Source of the DNA: Schistosoma mansoni
Lineage: Eukaryota > Platyhelminthes > Trematoda > Strigeidida > Schistosomatidae
Direction of reading: 5' to 3'
DNA length: 64,000 nucleotides
Assembly: GCF_000237925.1 (NCBI RefSeq)
Contig: NC_031495.1
Span: 35,472,062-35,536,061, forward strand
Shown here: in pieces, positions 22,526 to 33,860 of the stretch
Position numbering within the stretch: the stretch's first letter is position 1
Layout of the letters: each line of letters begins with the position of its first letter
Position numbers and translations under genes: made by a program
The notes under the pieces: model-generated
The model's input: the letters and a program-made list of their open reading frames with translations, nothing else
Database searches by the model: none
Told to the model about the DNA's origin: nothing

Positions 22526-24015
22526 AATAGTTTATTTTATTATCCGGAATTATTAGGATCAAAATAATGACTTATAATTTTTTTTGAGTGAAATTCAGAA
22601 ATCAAGATAAGTTAGCATTCACGTTATCAGCAATCTTATGAAGATTTTATTTAGTATTTAAATCACTTAGGACTGATTATGAAAAACGTGTAACGCAGTG
22701 AAAATATGGTGATTGGAAGAGAAAACTGAATGGAACCTCAGCATTTTTCAACGCAGATTATATCTAAAACATAATTTGAAGTTGAATCACTACTTTACAT
22801 GGCTCTGGAATTTAAATCAACCATATTATGTCATTACCACGGAATAGGAAAATGGACACTATTGTGATATATACATTATTCAGGATGGTTATAAATTTCA
22901 TTTATGTGGTTCTCAGACTATTGTATTACAGTATTAACTAAACGACAATTCATTGAGTTTCTACTTAAATGTTTTAAAAATAATGAGAAATCTTTTATAA
23001 TGATTCGATCAAAGACTCGAACATATACTTAATTGTTACATGATTGAACTTTTGTAACATATACTACTCCTAGAAACTTAAAAGGCTGAAAATGTTAGTA
23101 AAATCACCATTTATATTTAAATTTCAAAATTGTTTTTAAGCATATTCTTATCTATGACAGTCATTATGCTCCATGGCTAATAGAGGTATTATAACTTTAA
23201 GGTCATTTTCAGCGTTACACATGTTAGGTAATACAACATAGTTACATTATGAATTTCTTCTGTACACATAAATTGGGGTGGGATGTACGAATTCCTATGG
23301 CTTCTGCTATATGAAGGAGACGGGAGCAAACTCCGTTAGTTACATTATATTAAATGAAACCAACTTTCACTTATAAACAACTTAAGATCATAGAAACATA
23401 ATGTGTTTACAATGTATTTCACAGACCAGGTATATAGTTATTTTCTTGTTACTGTGATGTATTTAGTTCAGTAAAAAGGTGAAAATTAGCGATTTCAGCC
23501 CAACTAAACTTTGAGTGAATACTGCTCTACTTTTAATTTAAACACTGGCATAACTAATAGCATAAATGATTCTAATTTCATTTAAATCTGCTTTGAAAAG
23601 CTTCCAATATCATGTTGTTCACTTGAAAATACTAATTCTTTTGATACCTCAATGAACAAACGTCGACAATATTCCGTTCTTTCTCCCCCTCTTTCTATGA
23701 AAATATTAATCTCCATATTTCAACCCACATTTTATTTATTATTCTAAAATTTTTATTCTTTACACTCACAAAACAGACTTGCGAAGACAAGGACTATCAT
23801 ACCATTGTTCTAATTTTTTTAACCAACTCGTAAACATTTTGTCACGTGAAGTCATATAAACCTGTGTATAATGCAAAATATCCCGAAAATGTAGAAATTA
23901 CGTTCAAAGATAAACGATAAGGCATTAGAAAACTTTATGGTTGTGAACTGTTTACAAGCTATTGAAAATGGAAAAATAATTCTTCAGATTGCATTCAAAA
24001 GAAGAGGTTTTAAAG
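22526..24015. other. Unassigned AT-rich DNA
   Basis: No ORF of note and no repeat family shared elsewhere in the window. Confidence 0.5.
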
Positions 24016-24028
24016 GGAATTTAATTAT

Positions 24029-24163
24029 ATATAGTTGAGATCATGAGTCAATTGAAGCTAAACCACTATGGAAAACCTGGAAGCACTGGACGGCCGTTTC
24101 ATCCTATTGTGGGACTCCTCAGCAGTGCTCATCTACGATCCCGCCTCGCGAGATTCGAACCCA
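24029..24163 (-). mobile_element. SINE-B, 5'-truncated insertion with 13-base target duplication
   Basis: The copy is cut at the B box (minus-strand start TCCTGGGTTCGAATCTCGCG near 24163) and ends with TGATCTCAACTATATA near 24029. GGAATTTAATTAT at 24016-24028 is repeated exactly at 24164-24176. This is the signature of LINE-mediated retrotransposition with 5' truncation. Confidence 0.5.
24083..24128 (-). ncRNA. Hammerhead ribozyme (SINE-B), complete and well paired
   Basis: Minus strand: stem I GCACTG/CAGTGC (6 of 6 pairs), CTGAGGA (24122-24116), stem II GTCC/GGAT (one G-U), loop CACAATA, GAAA (24100-24097), stem III ACGG/CCGT (4 of 4 pairs, no loop) and cleavage-site C at 24089. All conserved core nucleotides are present. 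It is the best SINE-B ribozyme in the window and is predicted to self-cleave. Confidence 0.5.
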
Positions 24164-24789
24164 GGAATTTAATTATCCTGAAAACAAATTAATAAATATT
24201 ACAAAAACAAATTCTATTTTATATCGTTTGAAATTGCTGAAGTTTTGATGATCATATTCATCACTACGTTTTGTGAAGAAATCAATAATAGTTAATTTCT
24301 TCTTTTTCGATTCCTTCTACAATTTTATTCAATATCGATAGACTGACACAACTAACTATTCATCGTTTATCTGAATTTTTGTATAAGTGTCAAGTTACCA
24401 ACTTTCAAATTGTATGTGATTTCTGTTTTTAATCAAATTGCTAATTAATAATCTTTAGTAGCTTGTAATTTTCATTTTCAAAACAAAAATAAAATGGACC
24501 TTTGTGTATGAAATGCTCCCTAAAAAACAATATGTAAAATGATTGATTTTAAGGGTTTTTAATCCTCTACTTGGAATATTACTAAGTAAATCACCTTCAT
24601 TTTTCATAAAGTTTTCTACATTTAATTGTTAAAGCAAATCATGCGATTGAGAGAACGTTACTTTGTTCCAGAATAATAATGACATTTCATTGACCTGACC
24701 TTTTGAATTACAATATTTTAGTATCATAGATGCTATGAGATATTCCAAAAATTACAGTTGGTTTTCTACACATTTCCTTTATGAACGAC

Positions 24790-25045
24790 GAATGAGAGCA
24801 TCTTTACGTTCCATCTATTCTCACTTTCAATGATCTACCGTATTCAACCAGGTAACAAGTATATACTAGTGCTGCTGATGTTGTTTAGAAGAACAATGAA
24901 AGCTCCACGACCAAACCATACAGCTCAGAGAACAAAACTTTACCTAAATCATCCACCTGAGCTAGAAATTTTCTCCACCATCTCAACACATATCTTGATT
25001 ATATTTAAATGCGTATTAGACATTCAGACTTCGAATCAATAAGTT
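24790..25045 (+). repeat. Dispersed repeat E, copy 1
   Basis: AATGAAAGCTCCACGACCAA through CCACCTGAGCTA matches, with rearrangement, 33700-33850. The short ORF at 24830-25042 follows the repeat and has no recognised domain. Confidence 0.5.
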
Positions 25046-26125
25046 GAATAAGTATAACGACCAGTATTCTATAGTGAGTTTGTTTACCTGTTCAGCTGAC
25101 TTCCAGCCTTACGACGATTTATGAAGAATGAATATGCTTTAGATAACATAGTAATAACTTATGGTTCTAGTAGAGTAATATAAACTCTTCGTTTCTTGAA
25201 CGCACCTACAATTAACCAAAGAAAAATAAATTAACATTTTCAAGTACTTATTTCCATTTTTAACTCGGCTGATGTCAATTCCATGAAATTCAACAAGAGC
25301 TCGATATTGTAATAAAAACGAATTATAGACAAAATATGCTGTAGTTTAAGAAATAAACCTTAATGAATTGATCACCATAATAGGGTTCCTTAAATATTAA
25401 TAACTGATAAATTTATAGAAAACATTAATGCACAGTAGCATGCAAATTATTTAGACAGATATCCAATGGATATAAGCTACAACAATTACAATTTAGTGGA
25501 TGGGCACAAAGGAGTACCATTCGAAAGACTACCTGGTAAATATCATGCTCATGAAAAGAATATTTTCATTCATATCGTTGGGTTCACTTTCACTATCTGC
25601 GTAAAAAGAATCCAAGTTAGTCTTCATTATATTATCGTCAGCACCAACTTAGATAGATCTTTGTTCACTAAGCCTTTAAGTCCGAAGGAGATGTGATACT
25701 TTCATTCGGACACTATTAGATTATTTTCTTGTGAAAACATATTATGAGACTATGATTTGTGGACAACTCTTAGGCGGTGCTAAAGTGACCCTGTGAAAAG
25801 TCACCTAATTAGTAGGATCAAAAGAGGGTTATAGATTAGTGTGAGGAATTGAGGTTAAGAGACAGAAGTTAGACTTCGGAATTAGAGTAAAGATTTTCAT
25901 TACGAATCGACATCAATTATAATGTCGAAATCCTATTTAACCATATGAATGGATGAACTTTTCACCAAAATCCAAGACTTGCTATCTTTAATTTCATTGG
26001 TTCATTCATAGATTACAATCTCATCAAATATACTTTACACTTCCCAAAAAAATCGTTCTTGTCACTTTTTCTAAATAAATAACCAATTAGATTCATTTAG
26101 TATTGTTTTTTTATTCTTCCTGTTG
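25046..26125. other. Unassigned DNA
   Basis: A 76-codon ORF at 25466-25696 has no recognisable motif or splice context and is not called as a gene. No shared repeats. Confidence 0.5.
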
Positions 26126-26128
26126 ATG

Positions 26129-26500
26129 TTTAGGACTGCCATTGATCAGTCTCTTATTGGCATATGCGCTTACTGTGCGTAATGCCTCGATATAGTCTTA
26201 ATTCACAAGCATTATAAGCAAAGATGGATAGTAGCTAGTAGTGGAATCCAGGACGCACGTTTCGTCCTATTTGGGACTATTCAGCTGTATGTACCTGCAT
26301 CTCAGAGCTGATGTTCACTCTGAGACTCGAACCCAGTATCCTCGCTTCAAACGCCATCACGTTATCCACTCAGCTACCTACTGAGTCCTGATATCCACTT
26401 GCTTGTGCAATGAGGCGAAGTTGGAATTCACATGTGCCAATAAGAGACTGATCAATCACAGTCCCAAATAACAATGGGAAGATTCAAACAAACAATACTT
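26129..26500 (-). mobile_element. SINE-A (Sm-alpha type) copy 3 with terminal inverted arms
   Basis: The left block GGACTGCCATTGATCAGTCT and TCTTATTGGCATATG is the inverse of the right block GCCAATAAGAGACTGATCAA. The element therefore has inverted ends around the tRNA-like and hammerhead core. On the minus strand the core reads CTGAATA: the essential G8 is U, so cleavage should be lost. Confidence 0.5.
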
Positions 26501-27005
26501 CTAGCAAATTTTATCATGAGACTGATTTCTTTCTATATTTTGTTGTTTCTAAGTAAACTTAAATAAATTTCTCCGAAAAAAATACTGGTCAGTTAAACAT
26601 GTCGTCAGTCTTTAGTGATTTAATATTTTCTGTACGATTTAATCAATTATCATAGCTAGAGATATTGCTAATAAACAATCCGATTGCATAATAAGAGGGT
26701 AATAATAACTATCAAGAACATAAGATTCTATATTCATAAATCTATTTGAATACGTTATTTTTTGTTATTAGTCGGAAACATTTACATTTATATACAACTA
26801 ATTGAAGTTATATCTGCAACATAACAAAATTCTGTTAATTTCAACAAAATGATTTACCAGTAATTTAACAATTCAAGTTATTCTATTAAATACAATCAAA
26901 CATGATTAATAATTGAGGAATGGATCGATTTTTTAACAGTATACTATTGAAAATTATCAGATCTATGGTAAAAATAGATCTATTCATTTCAAACATATAT
27001 ATATA

Positions 27006-27660
27006 TATAATCAGAAAGGGATTATGTGGAGATTGTAGTAATTTGATAGTTGAATTCATGAGCCGATTTAAGCTAGATCACCATGGAAAACCTGGAAGCA
27101 CTAGACGGTCATTTCGTTCCAGTATAGGACTCCTCAACAGTGCGCATCCATGGTCCCTCACGTGAGACTCAAACCCAGGACCTATTGGTCTCGCACGAGA
27201 ACACCCAACCTCTAGACAATTGAGAAATCATCAGATGATGTTAATGTCTAACCTCAACCAATCCACGATATCGTACGACAATCCACCATTGTCTACAGTG
27301 ACTAACGGCCTCACTATAGACAGTTGGACTCCATTGGTCACGGCTTCTCACTAGGACTCCAGGAAATACATTTTGAAGCCAGTCAATAGTGAGAATATAG
27401 TGATTATTATCAGGATGGAGGCATCGTAGAGATTGTGGATTGGTTGGAGTTAAACATTAACACCATCGGATGATGGCTCAATGGTCTAGAGGTTAAGCGA
27501 TCTCGTGCGAGACTGATAGGTTCTGGGTGCGAGTCCCGCGTGCGAGATCGTTGATGCGCACTGTTGAGGAGTCCCATACTAGAATGAAATGACCGTCCAT
27601 TGCTTCCAGTTTTTCCATGGAGGTCTGGCTTAAACCGGCCCATGAATTCAACTATTATAT
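27006..27660. mobile_element. SINE-B long inverted dimer 1
   Basis: Two nearly complete SINE-B units face each other. The left arm has its hammerhead and tRNA-like head on the minus strand, the right arm on the plus strand. About 240 bases lie between the heads (CACGGCTTCTCACTAGGACTC and the ATTATTATCAGGATGGAGG block). Both hammerheads read TTGAGGA instead of CTGAGGA (C3 to U), so both are predicted inactive. The arms differ by scattered substitutions, so this is not a recent duplication. Confidence 0.5.
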
Positions 27661-27707
27661 ATCTAGTAAATTATTGTCTTTAATTCAAACCAACTAGAAA
27701 GTGAATA

Positions 27708-27800
27708 ATCAGTCAGTCAGTCAATCACAACGTAGAACTTCGTACATACGTACATCAGTTCGAGTTTCCATACCACATTGCTCATTTAGAACAATAGAAT
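27708..27800 (+). repeat. Dispersed repeat C, short copy
   Basis: AGTCAGTCAGTCAATCACAA and CGTAGAACTTCGTACATACG match repeat C copies at 37.2 and 38.6 kb. It breaks off after CATACCACATTGCTCA. Confidence 0.5.
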
Positions 27801-28031
27801 GTTTCAAATTCAGAATTATAATTTCAAAATTCTAATAATAAACCAATAAATATGAACCTGTTTTATTATGCTTCTTAGGGTGACAAATTAATTTCGAATA
27901 AACATGTTAAATCAATATGAAAAATGAACTAATCATTAACCTGTTAAAATACATGTAAATCTATAGATGAAGAAGAACTAATCAATGAAAGAAAAAAAAG
28001 AAAAGAGAGAAAACATTTCAAAGGAATAAAT

Positions 28032-29024
28032 TTAGAAAAATGTTTGTAAATCAATGGAATCTAAAAAACTCGAATAGATTTCTGGTGAATGTGTTATATC
28101 ATAAGGGCATAATTCATGATTACAATTGTTTACATCATTACTAGTTGTAGGTTGACATACATTAAAATCTGTATAAAACTCTTTTTGATCAGGATAATTA
28201 GTTATATTATGTTGATTGTTTACATTATGAAGAAATGTACTTGATAGTTGAGTTTTGTAAGGATCATAAATTGTATCAGTTGACTGAAGATATGCTGAAT
28301 TGTTATCTGCCATTAAATTTTGAACTGATGTACATATATTTGGCATAAGTTTGTTACTCATTGGCATCATATTCATTTGAGATGTTATTATAAAGGGTTC
28401 TGGCTTATGGTTCATCTCATTTACAAACATATTTCTATTTTGTGTTATTTCATATGATTTCATTGTTGGAGCAATAATAGGGATACGTGGTTTATTAAAT
28501 GGTTGAGTGACAACTTTTGAAACTCTTGTTAACCTTGATGCTTGGAAACAATTTGAACGGGTAGGACATAAAACTAATTCAAGTGGTAATTCAGAGGTAG
28601 TTTTTACTTTGTGTTGTAATACAACTTTATTTGTTGGTTGTTTACGTTTTCGTCTAGGACAATATTTGTAATTTGGATAACGCCTCATATGACAATCACG
28701 TAATCTGTTAGCTTCTTCAATAAATGGAATTTTATCAGTATTTGTTAAAGATTTCCATAAATTACCTAATTGTTTACTGATTTCAGAGTTATGAAGTTTG
28801 GGATTCTCTTCAGCCATTTTACGTCTTTGTAAACGTGACCATACCATAAATGCATTCATTGGTCGTTTAATTCTTTCACTGTTCATATTGTTATTGCAAA
28901 CTGTTAAATGATTATTAGCTAAATTGGATTGCATTGTAATGACTGAAGACGATGATGATGGTGATGACGATGATAAAATCGATGTTGACAATGTTAAGGG
29001 AAGAAATGGTGAATCATTTACAAC
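28032..29024 (-). CDS. SOX-family HMG-box transcription factor, HMG-bearing last exon
   Basis: Minus-strand exon from the acceptor TTATTTTTCAG (29025) to the stop at 28032, 330 residues. A Ser-rich stretch comes first, then a SOX HMG box starting [14 protein letters not shown] at exon residues 51-60 and running to about residue 129. It includes [20 protein letters not shown] and PNYKY, ending in a basic PRRKRK tail. SOX boxes bind and bend AACAAT-type sites in the nucleus to control cell fate. The box is nearest SoxB-type (QRRKMA.ENPK.HNSEISK), with SoxC/SRY-like touches ([13 protein letters not shown]), so subgroup assignment is tentative. The C-terminal half is Asn/Met-rich without a known domain. 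A possible polyadenylation signal AATAAA lies at 27867-27862. The frame also stays open upstream to a Met at 29060, but that stretch reads through the splice acceptor. Confidence 0.5.
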   Translation of the reverse strand, partial: VVNDSPFLPLTLSTSILSSSSPSSSSSVITMQSNLANNHLTVCNNNMNSERIKRPMNAFMVWSRLQRRKMAEENPKLHNSEISKQLGNLWKSLTNTDKIPFIEEANRLRDCHMRRYPNYKYCPRRKRKQPTNKVVLQHKVKTTSELPLELVLCPTRSNCFQASRLTRVSKVVTQPFNKPRIPIIAPTMKSYEITQNRNMFVNEMNHKPEPFIITSQMNMMPMSNKLMPNICTSVQNLMADNNSAYLQSTDTIYDPYKTQLSSTFLHNVNNQHNITNYPDQKEFYTDFNVCQPTTSNDVNNCNHELCPYDITHSPEIYSSFLDSIDLQTFF

Positions 29025-29447
29025 CTGAAAAATAATTTCGAAAGTAATTTCAAGTATCACAGCGCAGTGTTGAAAATCATTACATATCTAATAGAAAGTT
29101 TTCAGAGGAAATCATGTTTGATAAACACTAAGGAACAATCTAGATATATTTTAAAGTAGGTAATTCCCTAATTATATATTAAATTTGTCCAGGTTTTTGG
29201 TGAAACGTTTTTAACTTACTGAAATCAGCTTATAAAACACTGAAATAAAGATAGTATTGAATAATTTCATATCCTAATTCAACAGCCCATCACAATAAAC
29301 CATCAATGTAACGTCAAATTGATAACTGAAAAATAGGTATTGCCTGATGAATAGCTTCTGAATGGATTTCCTAAGTTTCTCTTTAGAAGTATTAATCTAT
29401 GAAGCAATATTTCAATGATGAAGATTTTAGTAAACTAAAATTATCAG

Positions 29448-29640
29448 AAAGGGGATTTGCGCAAATTATAATGATTTTAATAGTTGAATTCATGAGTCAA
29501 TCTAAGCAAGACCACTATCAAAAACCTGGACGCACTGGAAGAGTCCCATACTAGGACGAAGCGGCCATCCAGTGCTTCCAGGTTTTCAATGGTGGTCTAA
29601 TTTTGATCGACTCATGAATTCAACCATTAAATTAAAACTA
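29448..29640. mobile_element. SINE-B fold-back derivative in the SOX intron
   Basis: The left arm GATTTTAATAGTTGAATTCATG and the right arm TCATGAATTCAACCATTAAA are inverted. The interior joins CGCACTGGA to AGAGTCCC, so the break is at the hammerhead core. The GAAA is GAAG. Inactive. Confidence 0.5.
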
Positions 29641-31429
29641 TTTGAAAGTTAAATATATGTCGGATTTGAATTGACTTTTGATAATAATGAAAAATGTGCG
29701 TAAGTTGAAACTGGATTGAGAAAAGCTGTTCAAGGTAACTAAGTCTCGCATATTTCTCTAGCTGATGCTAATTTGCAATAAATTTTGTCTTCAGTTTTTA
29801 AATGATATTTGCCTAACAGAGAGTGTTGATCAAGTATTCAGTGTAACTACACCTAGTAGCATATCAGAATTTCTATATCAGAAACTTTAGAATGCACAGT
29901 TAGAAGCTACCGGAACTTCAAATTTAACAGCAGTATATGAAGGTATTATCTCGAATAGTTATAGCTTGCTCAATTTACTGTTTAATTATCACAGTCAAAT
30001 CATATTCTGTTTGAATACTATAGCAAGTGAATTCACTAATTGTTAGCCTCATTGCATGATATCACTGAAATCTATGATTGTTCGAGTGACACCACACCAT
30101 AAATCACAGTGAAGTAAATATTTTCTGTTTGCTAAAATAGAGCTTATGCCAAATTACCGTAGACTACAACAAGGAAATTAATTTTGTACACTGTGGAAAC
30201 AAACATGTTAGTTTAAATGACAAATAATTGTAAGTCTATTCGATTTCGGAAAACATTATTAATACATAGTAATCCGATTCGTAACATGGACAATTAAAAA
30301 CCAATAACAAACAATATTTTTCACAGTGCACAGTGCTATTTCTTGTAAAAGTCGTCTTAGATTTATGCTGAACATAAAATGTAATTAAAGTTCATTTCAG
30401 TTATTCAATAACGATCATTTTTTGATTAACTTGATTATTTATTCACATCAGAATGTTAACTGTTATATGACTTCATGTTGGATCTCAGTGGCGTTCAAGG
30501 GACTTTGCTCATAAGTTATGAATGTAACTGACTATCAGTTTGTTAGTCCCTACATAGATAACTGAAAAAACATATTAACACTTTACATAACAGTGATAAA
30601 ACAGATCACATGTCGTTGCTAAACCATTGACTATCTTTTCCAGGTACATTTTACATGGGTTGGTAGAGTTCAGTATTTATGTAACCATTGAACGAAACCT
30701 GACTGATATTAGTTGAAAAGTTATTTCCTTATATATTCTGTTTCCTTTATAGCGCCAAGACGATAATTTTGTTCATAGTCAACAGAAAAACGAAAGCAGA
30801 TATCATATTACAGATGATATAAATATTGGAAATGCCATCAATAAAATGTATTCTCTCTAGGTTCCTTCTCTCCTTTTATTTGCTATTACACTTTTTAAAC
30901 ATTTAAGCGATCGAAATATTTATTTAAATCTAGGTTGACATATATCTGTCGACATAAGTAGTATGTAACACCAATCAAAAGTGGAAAACCCTACCACAGA
31001 ATGATATAATGGTCCACTTAAAGAAAACAGAAACAAAATTATAAAAGAACTGTGAATCGGAAGAATCATACAGAATATGAGGGACAAATGATGACATTTT
31101 GTAAATAAAGTATTCAATTTATGGTCCTTATATTTTGTGTTGAAATATGTTTGCTTGTCCCCACCACTTTCCTCGTTTACAAAAATATCAATCGGGATTC
31201 TACCTTGTATGGTACATTGACAATCGACTATCCATTTGTCCTATATTTGCGTTGCCAATTTAATTATTTCATAATAAATTTCATACATATAAATACCATT
31301 TTCATTTCGCTTTGATAATGCTTGAGTTTCAGCCGAACATTAGCAATAAAATAGAAAGCGGAGAAATAAAAACATAACTAAACAAGCTAATAAACTATTT
31401 AATAAAAATTCATTATTACATTAACGTAC
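29641..31429. other. SOX intron, remainder
   Basis: AT-rich, no exon recognised. The small ORFs at 30920-31117 and 31121-31315 lack motifs and are not called. Confidence 0.5.
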
Positions 31430-32023
31430 CATTTGTCCACATGAATATTTTTCTAGATTTTGTTTACGATTATCTAAACAAACATTGTAATCCAATCGGT
31501 TTTGTTGCTGTTGTGATTGTAATCTTAGTTTCTCACTTTCATATCCTAAATCATGTGGTATGAAACTTGATTTTATAAGATCTTTATTTGATAAATCAGA
31601 TTCAGGATAATTCAAAGATGAAGATGATGATATTGATGCAACAGCTGAAGAATAATATGAATTGGTCATGTGTTTCGTATCTTCTGACATAATGTGCATA
31701 TTATTTGGCATCAGTATATTACTTACAGGTGGTAATATTGTATTACTTCTTGAAACATTTTGATTTGGAACATCATTCATTTGTATCAAGCTAAATTCAT
31801 CACTTCTTAGCTTAGCTGATTGAAACATCTGAAGTTGATTATTTTCACTAACAGTAGAAATGGGTGATTTTTGCATTAAAGTATCTGTTTCACAAACTGA
31901 TAATAGTTTTCGTGTAATTAAATGATTTTCTTCTGTACGTGGAAATGAATCATACTGTGTAGGACTATTTAAAGTTGGAGAGGTTGTTGACATAGATTGA
32001 CAAAATGGTTGAGAGAAAATCAT
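31430..32023 (-). CDS. Open block upstream of the SOX exon: probable SOX exon 1 or relic of a SOX duplicate
   Basis: 198 codons on the minus strand, starting MIFSQPFCQSMSTTSP at 32023. Ser/Asn/Gln-rich with a QSQQQQN run and no HMG box. It ends at 31430 before GTACGTTAA, which joins in phase 0 to the HMG exon at 29024 across a 2.4 kb intron, giving a 528-residue protein. Alternatively it is a C-terminal exon: without splicing it stops seven bases into the intron. Its text resembles the C-terminal half of the HMG exon (SNILMPN against SNKLMPN, NYPE against NYPD, DYNVC against DFNVC), which suggests a tandem duplication. Codon use and length make a real exon likely; which gene it serves is uncertain. 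Confidence 0.5.
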
Positions 32024-33590
32024 GATTTGAAGGTTTCTTAGAATTTACTTAACAACTAAAATATGTTCCATATTAAAAGTGGATTAAACTATTATTATTA
32101 GTCTTGTATTTCTTCTCATATTTCTTAGGAAAAAAATATAAATATATCAGGAACCCCAGCTTTTATGTTGAATTCAATGACATAAATGTATTAGTTTAAA
32201 CGAAGGATTCGGGGCATAGTTTATTAGATTTTATGATGTGGAAACCCACTCCCAATAGACCTTGAAAAATTTGAGCTGACTTTATCTATTCTCAAAATTC
32301 GTGATCATTCATCTTGGATAAACATTTCTCTTATAAGGTAAACTATTAAGCCTTAGATATATTTTACTAACAAATAAGAGGGTATAATATTTCTATAGGA
32401 TAGTCAAGAATATTGGGCCTCTAGAAAGTTTTTTTTGTTTACCCATAATGTGTTCTTGTAGACATGCATTCATGCAAAGACAACACATATAGATGTATAC
32501 AGTAATAGTAAGAATGCCTATTTACATAAGCACACTAATAAAGCATACATACAAATAATTTTTCTACCCCACCCGATTAGTTCTTTTCCTTTCTACTCAT
32601 CTGACATTTTATTTATCTGCATGCATTGAGTTCACAATATTTATTCTGAGTAAAACGCAACAAATTTTTAGGAAAAATATCAAGTATAACCTAGTTGTTT
32701 ACACATCCTGTATTATTTGTTTAAATACAAATATAAACATTTTAAAGGTTTGAAGAGATTTTAAACGGCTGTTTGAAAAAGGGTACACTCAATTTTGTTG
32801 AATATTGAATCAGTATTCATTTAAATCCTGTTACTGAACACAGTTTTCTTTGCAATGTAAAGCACTATGAAGAAATAACTTGGAATACAAACTCTATTCT
32901 ACACAATTTTGTACATTTAACTCATATACTACTTAAGTTTTCTAAATTCCTAGGCTTCAGTTAAAGTCAGATTTCCAGTACTGATATTTATATGTGATGT
33001 ATAAACAAATATTCAACTTTCTTCATCTTATTCATCATAAGATAAATTAAATACCTGATATTAGTAGTAAAACAACTATCCTTTTAAATAAAACTATTTT
33101 AAGTTATGAAGACTATTATAGCCTTTGTTGAAAGAATGCCATGTAACATACACGTCAATATAGCTTTATACTGAGTGTATCGGATGAATTTTATGACTGA
33201 AATAATCTTCTAGATAACAGTTGGTCATCTTGTAAAATATGATCACGTCAAAATGTAGTATTGTACAACAAAATAACGCGGTTTTTTTAAAAGTAAATCT
33301 GAACAATGAACCAATTAATATACTCATTATTTCACTTATATTTTATATTAAAATTTTACAGTGGTATTTGTGCGTGGTGACACATTTACAGGAACTTGTT
33401 AGCAGGTAATATCAGATCTTTGTTTTTTCCAAGTTTCAGACTCTACTGAATTATGCACTCACTGCTTAAGACCTAATTCAAGCTAAGACCTAGTGTCACA
33501 TTTACCAGAATATATTTCAGTCGATCTGCAATCTGACTGCCCATACTTCTCAAAGTTATGTAATTCACTCGACATCTTGACTATCATTTA
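32024..33590. other. Upstream flank of the SOX-associated block
   Basis: No HMG-box remnant was found on either strand by eye, which matters for the duplicate-gene reading of 31430-32023. No shared repeats. The promoter is not identifiable. Confidence 0.5.
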
Positions 33591-33593
33591 ATA

Positions 33594-33860
33594 TCACTGA
33601 TAGCTAATCGCATCCAGATCTACGGAAATAGCCGCTAATAGTTTCCTCGATTTAAATGGTTCTCTAACTAAAATTAAGACGGAATCGAAACTATCTTCAG
33701 AGTTGGTGGATAAGATTTGTAGCTCAGGTGGGTGATTTTGATGTAGGTTTGTTCTCCAAAGTTTGTACTGATGATGTCGTTCAGAAGGACGATGAAAGCC
33801 CCACGACCAAACCATCCAGCTCAGAGAACAAACCTGCATCAATATCTTCAGAGTAAATAA
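33594..33860. repeat. Dispersed repeat E, copy 2, with inverted arms
   Basis: TTGATGTAGGTTTGTTCTC near 33738-33756 is the inverse of GAGAACAAACCTGCATCAA near 33825-33843. The loop contains GATGAAAGCCCCACGACCAA, shared with 24.9 kb. It could be a small DNA transposon derivative; class unknown. The minus-strand ORF here is inside the repeat. Confidence 0.5.

Noticed and set aside
26306-26400. Active hammerhead in SINE-A copy 3
   Set aside because: The core reads CTGAATA; the invariant G8 is missing.
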